NCBI GenBank assembly: GCA_001598975.1
Contig: BBXU01000044.1
Span: 1 to 20,299, forward strand
DNA from: Parachlorella kessleri
Taxonomy: Eukaryota > Chlorophyta > Trebouxiophyceae > Chlorellales > Chlorellaceae
DNA length: 20,299 bases
Direction of reading: 5' to 3'
How positions within the stretch are numbered: position 1 is the stretch's first letter; every line of letters starts with the position of its first letter. Below are positions 20,203 through 20,299 of this stretch, in pieces. Under the pieces are notes generated by a model, which saw only the letters and a program-made list of their open reading frames with translations, did no database searches and was not told the DNA's origin. A program made the translations under genes and the position numbers.

Positions 20203-20290
20203 GTGAGACGCTGTCGGTGCACCTGCAGCTTGCTGCATGCTTTGTGGCAACTGGTTGGCGAGCTGGTGCACTTATAGCAGGGCTATGGCC

Positions 20291-20299
20291 GGGGGGGGG
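20291..20299. repeat. G9 run at the window edge
   Basis: The window stops in nine G residues inside the intron after STA1 exon 5. This may be the edge of a contig or an assembly gap. Confidence 0.6.

Noticed and set aside
1..20299. Defence system, phage or bacterial operon
   Set aside because: All recognisable proteins are intron-split eukaryotic housekeeping types; no clustered defence, integrase or transposase genes were seen.

Overview
The window looks like nuclear DNA of a green alga, most likely a chlorophycean of the Chlamydomonas/Volvox/Haematococcus kind. It is moderately GC-rich. Every gene is cut by many short GT-AG introns with TGCAG-like acceptors. TGTAA poly(A) signals follow several stops. 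The recognisable proteins are plant or algal in type: a STA1-like Prp6 splicing factor, a COG0212/MTHFSD-type protein, a plant-type membrane dual-specificity phosphatase and a WW-containing sulfotransferase. No operons, bacterial signals, tRNAs, rRNAs or CRISPR arrays were seen. Species assignment is inference. All gene models are hand-spliced; for the six complete ones the reading frame closes exactly over all exons.

Layout, left to right. (1) 1-428: 3' flank with a nested inverted repeat. (2) 429-2675 minus: a seven-exon short-chain dehydrogenase/reductase of 281 aa. (3) 2676-3854: flank without a convincing gene. (4) 3855-5419 minus: a two-exon mTERF-like organelle factor of 455 aa. (5) 5420-5939: shared divergent promoter. 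(6) 5940-8827 plus: an eight-exon COG0212/MTHFSD-like 5-formyl-THF cyclo-ligase homologue of 345 aa. (7) 8828-9665: convergent 3' flanks. (8) 9666-10800 minus: a five-exon MAT1 (CDK-activating-kinase assembly factor) of 176 aa without a RING finger. (9) 10801-11028: 228 bp divergent promoter. (10) 11029-12517 plus: a three-exon membrane-anchored dual-specificity phosphatase of 306 aa. (11) 12518-13157: convergent 3' flanks. (12) 13158-18175 minus: a nine-exon, 846 aa sulfotransferase with a WW domain inside the catalytic region and a C-terminal KDEL. (13) 18176-18547: divergent promoter. (14) 18548 to the window end, plus: the 5' part of PRPF6/STA1.

The genes are arranged as divergent pairs (mTERF/COG0212, MAT1/phosphatase, sulfotransferase/STA1) separated by convergent tails, so each pair may share a promoter. 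I see no common pathway. The set is mostly housekeeping: organelle gene expression, folate/thiamin-related chemistry, TFIIH/CAK, phosphatase signalling, glycan or protein sulfation, and pre-mRNA splicing.

The most unusual content is the sulfotransferase, which combines a signal anchor, a split catalytic domain, an embedded WW domain, a large low-complexity insert and an ER-retrieval tail. Next are a small diverged repeat family in introns of two unrelated genes, the nested hairpin at the left edge, a probable GC-AG intron in the reductase gene, and the RING-less MAT1.
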